Assembly (NCBI GenBank): GCA_963674895.2
Contig: CAXXCY010000002.1
Span: forward strand, 806,001-870,000
Origin: CAXXOK01 sp963674895
GTDB lineage: Bacteria > Bacillota > Clostridia > Christensenellales > Aristaeellaceae
Direction of reading: 5' to 3'
Length of the DNA: 64,000 nt
Made by a program: the position numbers and the translations under genes. The notes beneath the pieces are model-generated. The model had not been told where the DNA came from and did no database searches. It worked only from the letters and a program-made list of their open reading frames with translations. Positions 45,297 to 53,578 of this stretch are shown here, one piece after another; the stretch's first letter is position 1, and the number at the start of each line of letters is the position of its first letter.

Positions 45297-46691
45297 ATGA
45301 TCGAATTCAACAAGAAGAGCAACCAACTCATTCAGGCTAAATACCGTTATGATCTGCAGGATATTCAGGAACCCAACCTGTACCGCGAGATTTATGATTA
45401 TGATTCCATTCCAAAAATCACGTTCAACAACCGTCTGGTGCCGATCAATATGCCGGACGAGATCTGGATGACCGATACCACCTTCCGCGACGGCCAACAG
45501 AGCGTAAGCCCGTTTTCAGTCAAGCAGATCGCACACCTGTTCAAGCTCCTGTCCCGTCTGGGCGGACCGAACGGGCTGGTGCGCCAGAGCGAGTTTTTTA
45601 TCTATACCGATAAGGACCGGGAGGCGCTGGAGAAGTGCCAGGCGCTGGGGCTGAAATACCCCGAGATTACCACCTGGATTCGCGCCAACCCGTCGGATTT
45701 CGATCTGGTGAAGGCTGCCGGCGTGGAGGAGACAGGCATCCTGGTGTCCTGCAGCGACTATCATATCTTCAAGAAGATGAAGCTAACGCGCGCACAGGCG
45801 CTGGACCAATACCTGGGGATTGTGAAAGCGGCCATGGACAAGGGAATCCGTCCGCGCTGCCATTTCGAGGATATCACCCGCGCCGATTTCTACGGCTTCG
45901 TTCTGCCCTTTGCCGAGAAGCTCAGCGAGCTTTCCGAACAGAGCGGCATTCCCGTGAAAGTGCGCGCCTGCGATACGATGGGATACGGCGTCAGCTTTCC
46001 CGGCGCGGCGCTGCCCAGAAGCGTGCAGGGCATTATCTACGGCCTGAACCACTATGCGCAGATTCCAAGCGGGCTTTTGGAGTGGCACGGGCATAACGAT
46101 TTCTACAAGGTGGTCAGCAACGCCTCGACCGCATGGCTCTATGGCTGTTCCAGCGTTAACTGCTCGCTGCTGGGCATCGGCGAACGGACGGGCAACTGCC
46201 CGCTGGAAGCGATGGCGGTCGAGTATCAGGGGCTGCGCGGCACGGACGGCGGTATGGATTTGACCGCCGTGAACGAGATCGCCGAGTACATGGAAAAGGA
46301 GATCGGCATCGAGATCAGCTCCAGGCAGCCGTTCGTCGGCAGGCATTTCAACGTAACCCGCGCGGGCATCCATGCGGACGGAATGCTCAAGGATGAGGAG
46401 ATTTACAATATCTTCAACACCGCCAAGATCCTGAACCGCCCGCCGACCGTATCGGTGGACAGCCATTCGGGGCTTGCCGGGGTCGCGCACTGGATGAACT
46501 CGTTTTTCCGCCTGAAGGGCGAGCAGAGGCTCAACAAACAGGACCCGATTGTGAAAACCGTGAAAGAGCAGGTGGATGCCCTCTACGCGCGGGGCCGCAA
46601 CACGGTGATGGGCGACGAGGAACTGGAAACGCTGGTCAGCCAGGCGGACCAGGAGCTATACCATAAGCTGTTGCACCACCAGGCCAAATGA
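45297..46691 (+). CDS. Re-citrate synthase-like enzyme (DRE-TIM metallolyase, LeuA family)
   Basis: A 464-residue TIM-barrel condensing enzyme. The family signature is DTTFRDGQQSVSP near residue 60, and the metal His pair is in EWHGHNDFYKVV. The barrel is followed by FVGRHFNVTRAGIHADGMLKDEEIYNIFNT, but there is no C-terminal leucine-binding dimer domain of true 2-isopropylmalate synthase. The N-terminal extension and the sequence RCHFEDITRADFYGFV and RACDTMGYGV resemble, from memory, the Clostridium kluyveri Re-type citrate synthase. It would condense oxaloacetate and acetyl-CoA to citrate in an organism lacking the usual enzyme. Homocitrate or isopropylmalate synthase are alternatives. Start ATG after AAGGGAGAG. 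Confidence 0.75.
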   Translation: MIEFNKKSNQLIQAKYRYDLQDIQEPNLYREIYDYDSIPKITFNNRLVPINMPDEIWMTDTTFRDGQQSVSPFSVKQIAHLFKLLSRLGGPNGLVRQSEFFIYTDKDREALEKCQALGLKYPEITTWIRANPSDFDLVKAAGVEETGILVSCSDYHIFKKMKLTRAQALDQYLGIVKAAMDKGIRPRCHFEDITRADFYGFVLPFAEKLSELSEQSGIPVKVRACDTMGYGVSFPGAALPRSVQGIIYGLNHYAQIPSGLLEWHGHNDFYKVVSNASTAWLYGCSSVNCSLLGIGERTGNCPLEAMAVEYQGLRGTDGGMDLTAVNEIAEYMEKEIGIEISSRQPFVGRHFNVTRAGIHADGMLKDEEIYNIFNTAKILNRPPTVSVDSHSGLAGVAHWMNSFFRLKGEQRLNKQDPIVKTVKEQVDALYARGRNTVMGDEELETLVSQADQELYHKLLHHQAK

Positions 46692-46728
46692 CAGCCTGCT
46701 GAAAAGTCTTGTTTTCATTGCTGCCTGC

Positions 46729-46780
46729 ACTGCAGCGCGGGTATCGCTTACGAACGATAAAGCGATACCCGCGCTGCAGT
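46729..46780. repeat. Near-perfect 21-bp inverted repeat within a longer symmetric element
   Basis: The arms at 46729-46749 and 46760-46780 are exact reverse complements with a 10-nt loop, giving a very stable hairpin between two convergent genes. Further out, CAGCCTGCTGAAAAGTCT (from about 46693) and the complement of the right flank (CAGCTTGTTCAAAAGGTCT) also resemble each other, so about 125 bp form one imperfect palindrome. It may act as a terminator for both genes or be a small non-autonomous element. Confidence 0.75.
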
Positions 46781-46858
46781 TTGGCTTCGCGAAACCGAGA
46801 CCTTTTGAACAAGCTGGTATTATAAAATGGCATGATTGCCAATCATCTTATTGTTAAC

Positions 46859-48022
46859 TCACGAAAAATCGGTGTCGAACTGCACCACCAGCTCATATCG
46901 GGGATCGAGCTTCTTTACATAGGAACGCAGCGACTTGAGCAATTCATCCCTGTCGATTCCGTCCTGGGGCAAAAGACAATCAAACACCAGATTGATCTTC
47001 CGCTCGCCCGGCACCACGCGGAAATCATGCAGCGAAAGCCGCTTATCCAGGCTCCGCAGGTATTTCGCGATCTTGCTTTTCAAGGCATTGATCTTGGGAT
47101 CGTCGGTCATCGTGGGGTCCATATGGATAACGACTTCGATGCCCAGCGCGTCCTTCAATTCGCGTTCCGCCCGGTCGATCGCCTCGTGGATGACGACGAT
47201 ATTGCCGGACGCGCTGACCTCCGCGTGCACGGAGGCGATGCAGCGCCCGGGGCCATAATCATGGAGAATGATGTCGTGCAGGCCCCGTATCTCCGGATAC
47301 CGCAGCAGGATATCCTTGATATCCTGAATCAGATGCGGATCGGGCTTGCCGCCCAGGAGACTGTCGATGGTATCCTTACAGACATCGTAGCCGCCCTTGA
47401 GAACAAACAGCGCGACCAGAACGCCGATGAAGCCGTCGATCTTCCATCCGAAAATCCACTGCAGCAGCATGCTCACCGCTACGGAGCCCGTGGCCAGAAT
47501 ATCGCTGAGGCTGTCTCTGGAGGCCGCGAACAGCGGCTTGGAATCGATCAGCCGCGCGATTTTGCGGTAGTAAAAATAAAGCCATAGCTTGACCAGGATC
47601 GAAACAAGGAGCAACAAAAGCATCGTCAGGCTGACGACAATCTGGACGGGATTTATGATGGTTTTGATACCCTCCATCAGCAGCTGAACGCCCGCGATCA
47701 GGATAATGACGCCGACGGCGAGCGCGCCGATGTATTCCATCCGCGCATGCCCGAAGGGATGGGAACTGTCGTTGGGCTTGACGGCCATGCGCACCGTGAC
47801 CAGCGCCATCAGCGCCCCCGCCGAATCGGACAGGTTGTTGACGGCGTCGGCCGTTACGGCCAGCGAGCCGGAAAGCATGCCGACGATGAATTTCATCGCG
47901 GAGAGCAGGACGTTGGCCACGATGCCCGTCACGCTGCCAAGCGTCCCGTAGGAAGCGCGGACATTGCGGTCCGTTACGTCCTGATGATTTTTAACAAATA
48001 AACGGATTAGCCAGCGGGTCAA
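46859..48022 (-). CDS. Cation diffusion facilitator (CDF) family transporter
   Basis: A membrane efflux transporter for divalent metals (Zn2+, Mn2+, Fe2+ or Cd2+). Six membrane segments lie in residues 25-215, with the first metal-site motif around VTADAVNNLSDSAGALM, HPFGHARMEYIG, and the second around ASRDSLSDILATG. A C-terminal ferredoxin-like domain extends to the end, with a second small region that makes the protein (387 residues) longer than minimal CDFs. Residue patterns (DxxxD) do not settle the metal. The TTG at 48022 with GGAGGG upstream is preferred over GTG 48052. Confidence 0.92.
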   Translation of the reverse strand: MTRWLIRLFVKNHQDVTDRNVRASYGTLGSVTGIVANVLLSAMKFIVGMLSGSLAVTADAVNNLSDSAGALMALVTVRMAVKPNDSSHPFGHARMEYIGALAVGVIILIAGVQLLMEGIKTIINPVQIVVSLTMLLLLLVSILVKLWLYFYYRKIARLIDSKPLFAASRDSLSDILATGSVAVSMLLQWIFGWKIDGFIGVLVALFVLKGGYDVCKDTIDSLLGGKPDPHLIQDIKDILLRYPEIRGLHDIILHDYGPGRCIASVHAEVSASGNIVVIHEAIDRAERELKDALGIEVVIHMDPTMTDDPKINALKSKIAKYLRSLDKRLSLHDFRVVPGERKINLVFDCLLPQDGIDRDELLKSLRSYVKKLDPRYELVVQFDTDFS

Positions 48023-48113
48023 ACAAAGCCCTCCAATATCGGAAGCGGTCACGGTATGTAAATCAGTGCATGGCAGCCATTATACCACGATCGAAACCGG
48101 TGCACAATGCGGG

Positions 48114-48671
48114 TTACAGAATGAGAAACGTACGGAATCCACGGCTGCCGTAATAGGCGTCCGCTCCGTTATGGTAGGTGAAAACACGCCCGTACCGCCT
48201 GTCGCAAAACAGCGCGCCGCCCAGGCTGCGGACCTCCGCCGGCGTTTGTACCCAGCTGGAGGTTTTCAGGTCGAAATCTCCGACTGCCTGCAAGGCCCGG
48301 TACTGTGCCTCGGACAGCAGCGCGGCGCCCATTTCCCCGGCCATATGCGCGGCGCTGTCTTTGGGCGGGTTTGCCTTGCGCGACAACAGCGCCTCCTGAT
48401 CATAGCACAGACTGCGCCGGCCGGCCGGGCTTTCTTCGCAGCAATCCATAAACACGATCTGATCCGGATGCTCCGGATCGGGCACGACGCTGGGCTCGCC
48501 TCCGGAATTTTCCATTGCATACAGGGCGTTCAGCTTGTCCGGCGCGTGTTCGAGCGCGTCCAGCACGCTGCGCCACTTTATGTGCGGATGGTACGACGCG
48601 GTTTTTTCAAACCTTGCCTGCAGGGTGTGAAGCAGCGAATCCCGCTGCTCGGGAGAAACAGATTGCGGCAT
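48114..48671 (-). CDS. DUF4256 family protein
   Basis: A 185-residue soluble protein matching the DUF4256 pattern from memory: GGEPSVV near residue 60, FMDCCEESPAGRRSLCYD, KTSSWVQTPAEVRSLGGALFCDRRYGRVFTYHNGA and a final RGFR. The family has no established function. Conserved Cys, Asp and His residues could mark an active site, but this is speculation. RBS GGAGGG precedes ATG 48671. It lies downstream of the ispH-rpsA terminator, on the same strand. Confidence 0.82.
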   Translation of the reverse strand: MPQSVSPEQRDSLLHTLQARFEKTASYHPHIKWRSVLDALEHAPDKLNALYAMENSGGEPSVVPDPEHPDQIVFMDCCEESPAGRRSLCYDQEALLSRKANPPKDSAAHMAGEMGAALLSEAQYRALQAVGDFDLKTSSWVQTPAEVRSLGGALFCDRRYGRVFTYHNGADAYYGSRGFRTFLIL

Positions 48672-48713
48672 GATGAACCCTCCTTCACTAAATCATGATT
48701 ATGGCGCACCGGA

Positions 48714-48746
48714 TAAAAAACAGGGTTGCCTGTAACAGCAACCCTG
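48714..48746 (-). terminator. Rho-independent terminator of ispH-rpsA
   Basis: On the minus strand a perfect 9-bp stem (CAGGGTTGC / GCAACCCTG) with an 8-nt loop is followed by six T, 17 nt after the stop codon. Confidence 0.93.
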
Positions 48747-48762
48747 CGGCGTTTGGAAAGGC

Positions 48763-51009
48763 TTATGCTTCGGGCGTCCCGGCGGGCTCGTCCCCGGCAT
48801 CTTCTTCCTTCTTGGCTTTTGGCTTGCGCTTGGCTTTGGGTTTATCCTCGGCTGTCTCTTCCTCCGCGCCGGAAGTCTCTTCCGCTTCCTTTTTGGCGGC
48901 AGCCTTTTTCTTGGGTTTTTCGGCAGGCGCTTCTTCCGCGGCCTTTTCCTCTTGCTGCGCTTCCTCTTCCAGCTGCTTGCCCATGGCCTCGATATCAACC
49001 GGAACGATCTCGTCTACGATTTCCGGTTCATTGGATTCCTTGGGTTTCTCGGCGTGCGCTTTGGGCGGCTCGTCGCCCTCCAGCAGGGCGCGGATGCTCA
49101 GGCTGATGCGCTTGGCCTGCGGGTCGATGCTCAACACCTTCACGTTGATCTCGTCGCCGACGGTTACGGCGTCTTCCACTTTATCAATGCGCGTGGTTGC
49201 GCACTGGCTGATGTGCACCAGGCCGTCCACGCCGGGCTCCAGTTCCACAAACGCGCCGAACGTCGTAATGCGGACCACTTTGCCGATGACCACGGAGCCT
49301 TCGGGATATTTCTGCGGCGCGACGTCCCACGGCTTGGGCTGCATCTGTTTGAGGCCAAGCTGGATGCGCTCGCGTTCGTGATCGAGGTTAAGGATTTTCA
49401 CGTCCACTTCCTGGTCGGGGTGGACGATTTCGGACGGATGCTTCACATGCGACCAGCTGAGGTCGGTTACGTGAATCAAGCCGTCCACACCGCCGATATC
49501 CACAAAAGCGCCGAAATCCGTCAGCCTGCGCACGATGCCCTTGATGACCGCGCCCTCTTCAAGCGAAGCCCAGACTTCGGCCTTGCGGGAAGATTCTTCG
49601 GCCTTGAGCACCGCCTTGCGGCTGGCCACGATCCTGCGCTTCTGCTCGTCCAGCTCGATAATTTTCAGCGTCAGCGTCTGCCCGACGAATTCGCCGATCT
49701 TTTCCACATAGCGGTTGGAGAGTTGCGACGCGGGCACAAACGCGCGAATACCGTCCACGTCGCAGATCAAGCCGCCCTTGACGACTTCCTTGCCGACGCC
49801 TTCGACGTATTCGTCATTGTCAAACTTCTCAACAAGCTTTGCGAAGGCTTTGCGTTTGAGGATATTGCGCTGGGACAGGAGCACGTTGCCGTCGCCGTCG
49901 TTGACTTTCACGACTTCGACTTCGATTTCGTCGCCCATCTTGACGTCCTCGGATACCAGGTCTTCGCGCTTGATCAACCCGTCGGATTTAAAACCGATGT
50001 TGACGCAGACTTCCTCATCCGTCATCTGTACGACCGTGCCGGTGACCGTTTGGCCCGGCCTGATCTTCACCAGCGTCGCTTCCACGTCCGCCATAAAGCT
50101 GTTTTCTTCCGCTTCATCCGCGGGCGCCTGGATATTTTCCTCCGTCTCTTCCACGGGCGCTTGCTGTTCCATTTGTTCTTTGTCCGTCATGCGAGTGACA
50201 ACCTCCTTCAGTAACCAATCCGGCGTACTGGCGCCGGCGGTTATTCCAATGATCTCCGAATGAATATCTGCAAAGTCCGCAGGGATATCCTCGGCGGACT
50301 CTATCAGTAATGTGCGGGAACAGATTGCCTTGCAGGTTTCAAAAAGCTTGCGGGTATTGGCGCTTTTCCTGCCGCCGATCACGAGCATCGCGTCCACCTG
50401 GGACGCCAGCTCCCGGGCTTCGTTTTGGCGAAGCACGGTGGCGGTGCAAATCGTATCCTCGACCGTGAGGTGCTTCACCTTCCGCCGGACGACGGGCAGG
50501 ATGCTTTCCCAGGCCTCGTGGGGGAAGGTGGTCTGCGCCACGGCAAGCGCCTCGTCCATTTCCGGAAGGGCTTCCGCCTGCAAAACGTCCGAAACGGTGT
50601 ATACTTCCCCGCGGCACCACCCGATGGTCCCCGTAACTTCGGGGTGGTCCCGCTGCCCGACAAGGATAACCGGGAGCCCGCCCCGCGAATACCGGCCGAC
50701 CGTTTCATGCAGGCGCTGCACGAACGGGCACGTGAGGTCCAGCGTTCGGCAGTTAAGCGCGGCAAGCTCTTCGTAGATGCCGGGGGCTACGCCGTGGCTT
50801 CGGATGATCACAGGCTGCCCGGCGGCCTCCGCGGGGTTTTCCACGGCGTGGATTCCCTGTGCTTTCAGCTGCCGGATTACCTGCGGGTTATGTACCAGTT
50901 CCCCGATGGTCGCAATCACGCCGAACTGCTTGGACGCCTGCATGGCCTCGTCCACAGCGCGCTTGACTCCCATACAGAAGCCCGCGTGCTTTGCCGTGCG
51001 TATCGGCAT
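48763..51009 (-). CDS. ispH: Bifunctional HMB-PP reductase / 30S ribosomal protein S1 fusion
   Basis: The N-terminal ~280 residues are IspH, which makes IPP and DMAPP in the last step of the MEP isoprenoid pathway; Cys ligands are in HAGFCMGVKRAVD, DLTCPFVQRLH and near ETCKAICSRT, and the conserved THAxx/HEAW part is FPHEAWES. After an acidic linker, four S1 RNA-binding repeats follow (roughly residues 315-645, for example VGQTLTLKIIELDEQ and GAFVDIGGVDGLIHVTDLSWSH). The C-terminal ~90 residues are Glu/Lys/Ala low complexity. This fusion is known in Clostridia and related lineages. It follows plsC by 90 nt and ends at a strong terminator. Confidence 0.97.
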   Translation of the reverse strand: MPIRTAKHAGFCMGVKRAVDEAMQASKQFGVIATIGELVHNPQVIRQLKAQGIHAVENPAEAAGQPVIIRSHGVAPGIYEELAALNCRTLDLTCPFVQRLHETVGRYSRGGLPVILVGQRDHPEVTGTIGWCRGEVYTVSDVLQAEALPEMDEALAVAQTTFPHEAWESILPVVRRKVKHLTVEDTICTATVLRQNEARELASQVDAMLVIGGRKSANTRKLFETCKAICSRTLLIESAEDIPADFADIHSEIIGITAGASTPDWLLKEVVTRMTDKEQMEQQAPVEETEENIQAPADEAEENSFMADVEATLVKIRPGQTVTGTVVQMTDEEVCVNIGFKSDGLIKREDLVSEDVKMGDEIEVEVVKVNDGDGNVLLSQRNILKRKAFAKLVEKFDNDEYVEGVGKEVVKGGLICDVDGIRAFVPASQLSNRYVEKIGEFVGQTLTLKIIELDEQKRRIVASRKAVLKAEESSRKAEVWASLEEGAVIKGIVRRLTDFGAFVDIGGVDGLIHVTDLSWSHVKHPSEIVHPDQEVDVKILNLDHERERIQLGLKQMQPKPWDVAPQKYPEGSVVIGKVVRITTFGAFVELEPGVDGLVHISQCATTRIDKVEDAVTVGDEINVKVLSIDPQAKRISLSIRALLEGDEPPKAHAEKPKESNEPEIVDEIVPVDIEAMGKQLEEEAQQEEKAAEEAPAEKPKKKAAAKKEAEETSGAEEETAEDKPKAKRKPKAKKEEDAGDEPAGTPEA

Positions 51010-51099
51010 GAAGTAACCTCCAAATGGATAATCAATAACTATATTCGGCTTAGCCCAGAGAAAATCCTTCTCTTTTCTCCGATAATTATCGAAAAACAG

Positions 51100-51741
51100 T
51101 TATTTTATCGGCGTTTGCGCGCTCTCGCGGACGAAATTCCGGTAAATGCCGCGGATGCGCTCCAGGACCTCGTCCGCGGTTTCTTTGTTGATACCCCTGG
51201 ATTTGATGTCCGAAACCGTGAAAACCTCGCCGAAATAGCATTCCGTCCTGTGAAACAGCCGCGGTTTGCTTTGGATATAGACCGGCAGGACGGGCGCGCC
51301 GCTTTGCAGCGCGATCATGGAAACGCCGCCCTCCATATCCTCCATAACGCCTTGCCGAAAGCGCGTCCCCTCGGGGAAAATCCCCAGCACATGCCCGTCC
51401 TTGAGTACGTTCAGACAGGCGCGCAGGGCTTTCATATCGGTATTGTACCGGCGTACGGATATCATCTGAATCCGGCCGAACAGGAACCTCAGAACCGGGT
51501 TTCGGGTCAGCTCGTCCTTTCCCAGGAACCGGATCTGGTACCGTTTGCAGCCGTAGCCGACGATCACCGGATCAAGCATCGAAAGGTGGTTGGCGATAAC
51601 GATATACGGCGCATCCAGCTTTGCACGCTCGAGGTTGTGGTAGCGCACCGGAAGAAACGTACGGAATATAAAGGACGCCAAGAGGACCACGAACGCGTAG
51701 AGCCAGGAGAAATGGCCGGATTTTTTTGCTGTTTCCGTCAT
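51100..51741 (-). CDS. plsC: 1-acyl-sn-glycerol-3-phosphate acyltransferase
   Basis: Makes phosphatidic acid from lysophosphatidic acid at the membrane. The 213-residue protein has an N-terminal hydrophobic segment (LYAFVVLLASFIFRTF), the catalytic NHLSMLDP motif (H-x4-D) and the substrate motif FPEGTRFRQG. The start overlaps the cmk stop by 4 nt. The cmk-plsC-ispH/rpsA order is common in Clostridia. Confidence 0.93.
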   Translation of the reverse strand: MTETAKKSGHFSWLYAFVVLLASFIFRTFLPVRYHNLERAKLDAPYIVIANHLSMLDPVIVGYGCKRYQIRFLGKDELTRNPVLRFLFGRIQMISVRRYNTDMKALRACLNVLKDGHVLGIFPEGTRFRQGVMEDMEGGVSMIALQSGAPVLPVYIQSKPRLFHRTECYFGEVFTVSDIKSRGINKETADEVLERIRGIYRNFVRESAQTPIK

Positions 51742-52412
51742 AGTCTGGCCTCCAGCTGCGCAAGCACCGCCTGCACGACCTGCTGTCGCGAAAGATATGT
51801 GGTGTCGATGATCACGGCGTCCTCCGCGGGGCGGAGCGGATCGATCGCGCGCGTGGAATCCTGATGGTCCCGGGCGATCACGTCGCTGAGAACCTGGCTC
51901 AAATCGGCTTGCTGCCCCTTTTGGGTCAGCTCATCCCAGCGTCGACGGGCGCGCACTTCGGGGGAGGCGGTCAGGTACACCTTGAGCGTCGCGTCCGGCA
52001 GCACCTTGGTGCCGATGTCCCGCCCGTCCAGCACCATGGACTGCGTTTTTGCCAGGTCCTGCTGCATACGCACCATCAGCCTGCGCACGTCGCCCGCCTT
52101 GGAGCAGGTGGAGGCGGCCAGGCTGATCTCCGGCGTACGGATGAGGCCTGATACGTCCTTCCCGAATACCATCGTGCGCTGCGCGCCGTTTTCAAACGCC
52201 ACGGAAATCGCAATGCGCTCCGCCAGCCGGGAAAGCCCCGGCTCGTCGGAGGGATCGATTCCCTCCAAAAGCGCCTGATAGGCAAAGGCACGGTACATAG
52301 CGCCCGTGTCCAGATGCAATATGCCGAGTTGTTTTGCGATTTCGGCGGCTACGGTCGATTTGCCCGCGCCGCCGGGGCCGTCGATGGCGATGGTGAAGCG
52401 CTGATCCGTCAT
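51738..52412 (-). CDS. cmk: Cytidylate kinase
   Basis: Phosphorylates CMP and dCMP. The 224-residue protein has the P-loop DGPGGAGKSTVAAEIAKQL, the substrate segment HLDTGAMYRAFAYQAL, LDGRDIGTKVLPDA and the lid Arg region ARRRWDELTQKG. Length is canonical for bacterial Cmk. It overlaps both neighbours by 4 nt. Confidence 0.97.
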   Translation of the reverse strand: MTDQRFTIAIDGPGGAGKSTVAAEIAKQLGILHLDTGAMYRAFAYQALLEGIDPSDEPGLSRLAERIAISVAFENGAQRTMVFGKDVSGLIRTPEISLAASTCSKAGDVRRLMVRMQQDLAKTQSMVLDGRDIGTKVLPDATLKVYLTASPEVRARRRWDELTQKGQQADLSQVLSDVIARDHQDSTRAIDPLRPAEDAVIIDTTYLSRQQVVQAVLAQLEARL

Positions 52413-52831
52413 ATGGCGCGATGCCCCAATCCGATGCAGATTTCATCCAGATGGCCAAGCCCGATGCCGAAATAGACGGCGACGGCGACATGGTCGTGAT
52501 GCCTCGCGACGCCGATTTTTCCGCCGACGTTCATCCCCAGCGCCTTGGTGGTGACCTGCGTCAGCGCTTCCCGCGCCGCGCCGGCCACGCCGCCTTCCTC
52601 CAGATGGCTTTCGTCGATAATGCCTTCGCGTTTGGCCGCGATGACGATACGCTCGATAATCCGGACGATCGAGGGCACAAATTCTCCCCCGAAGTCAACG
52701 GCGGCGGCCAATATATCCTTGCCGGCCAACTGGGTTTTCAGCTGCGTTTCTTCCTCGCGCGAGCGTGACATGCTCATTTCAATGGCGGCGCGGGCGATTT
52801 CGCGGCTCCCCAAAACACCTGGATTCGGCAT
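52409..52831 (-). CDS. HutP-family protein
   Basis: The 140-residue protein resembles HutP, the Mg2+/histidine-dependent RNA-binding antiterminator of Bacillus, through the pattern VDFGGEFVPSIVRIIERIVIAAKREG, the AAREALTQVTTKALGMNVGGKIGVARH block and the final FGIGLGHLDEICIGLGHR. Clostridial members often sit beside cmk, as here, with no hut genes near. So a general RNA-binding or regulatory role is more likely than control of histidine use. The ATG at 52831 follows GGGAGG; the longer frame to 52876 was rejected. It overlaps cmk by 4 nt and is the first gene of the operon. The 320 bp upstream (52832-53153) show no gene. Confidence 0.82.
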   Translation of the reverse strand: MPNPGVLGSREIARAAIEMSMSRSREEETQLKTQLAGKDILAAAVDFGGEFVPSIVRIIERIVIAAKREGIIDESHLEEGGVAGAAREALTQVTTKALGMNVGGKIGVARHHDHVAVAVYFGIGLGHLDEICIGLGHRAI

Positions 52832-53153
52832 ACGGGTTTCCTCCCTGCGGCGGCAAACATGCGCAAACATTCCCAAAGTGCCGCTGCGTCATGTTTTTCA
52901 CCCGCTATGTATAAGCAGGTTGGTACTCTGCCGCGCGCATTTGCCGTCCCCTGACGTCCGAAGACGGGGGCATGACAGCCGCGAACGGACACAAGTTCCA
53001 ATTGTGAAGTGTCGGTAAAAACTAGACGCTGGCGCACACTTCAGGAACACAACAATATTATAAGCTCTCGGATACAGCGCGTCAAGAGATTGACGCTTCA
53101 CACCGCCGGGCGTATACTGCTGTGGGAATTGCGCGAAATAGGGAAACCATACG

Positions 53154-53578
53154 ATGGGCGGGCGGCTCCAGGGCGAAACGCGGCGGGGATACACGGCGAT
53201 TTCGATGTGTATCTTCGGGGCGTTCGCCGCGCCGCTTTCACCGGAGGCATTTTCTGGGCGGGGATGCTGGCGGTCTTTCCCACGCTTCTGGGGCACAGCA
53301 TGGCCAACATCGCGCTGAAATACTTCAAGGCGGCCACGGTTTCCGTCGTGATGATGACGGGCCTGATTACCGGCCCGCTGGTCGTGCTGATTTTTCTGGG
53401 GGAAACGCCGGCGCCGTTCACTGTCGTCGGCGGGCTGATTATCCTGATCGGACTTGCTTTGTATACGGTTACGGAATGGCGCACGGCAAAGCAAGCTGCG
53501 GCGCGCCGCGGCCGGGACAGCGCAATGAGGATGCGGTTTTGCCGGGACGCCGCAGGGCCTTTGCTGCGGCGTCAGTAG
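53154..53578 (+). pseudogene. Remnant of an EamA/DMT-family transporter
   Basis: The segment keeps both ends of a drug/metabolite transporter but not the middle. In one frame, about residues 1-28 (TRRGYTAISMCIFGAFAAPL) match the first membrane helix. In another frame, from about 53240, a coherent C-terminal part follows (FWAGMLAVFPTLLGHSMANIALK...MTGLITGPLVVLIFLGETP...GGLIILIGLALY). The intact family has ten helices in about 300 residues, so roughly half is deleted and the joint is out of frame. The 3' tail runs into the dgt stop on the other strand. It is a true decay product, unlike the single-base slips elsewhere in the window. Confidence 0.75.

Noticed and set aside
48695..49381. Ser/Ala-rich 228-residue plus-strand frame opposite rpsA
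   Set aside because: It mirrors the low-complexity C-terminus and S1 repeats of ispH-rpsA; no ribosome site or homology.
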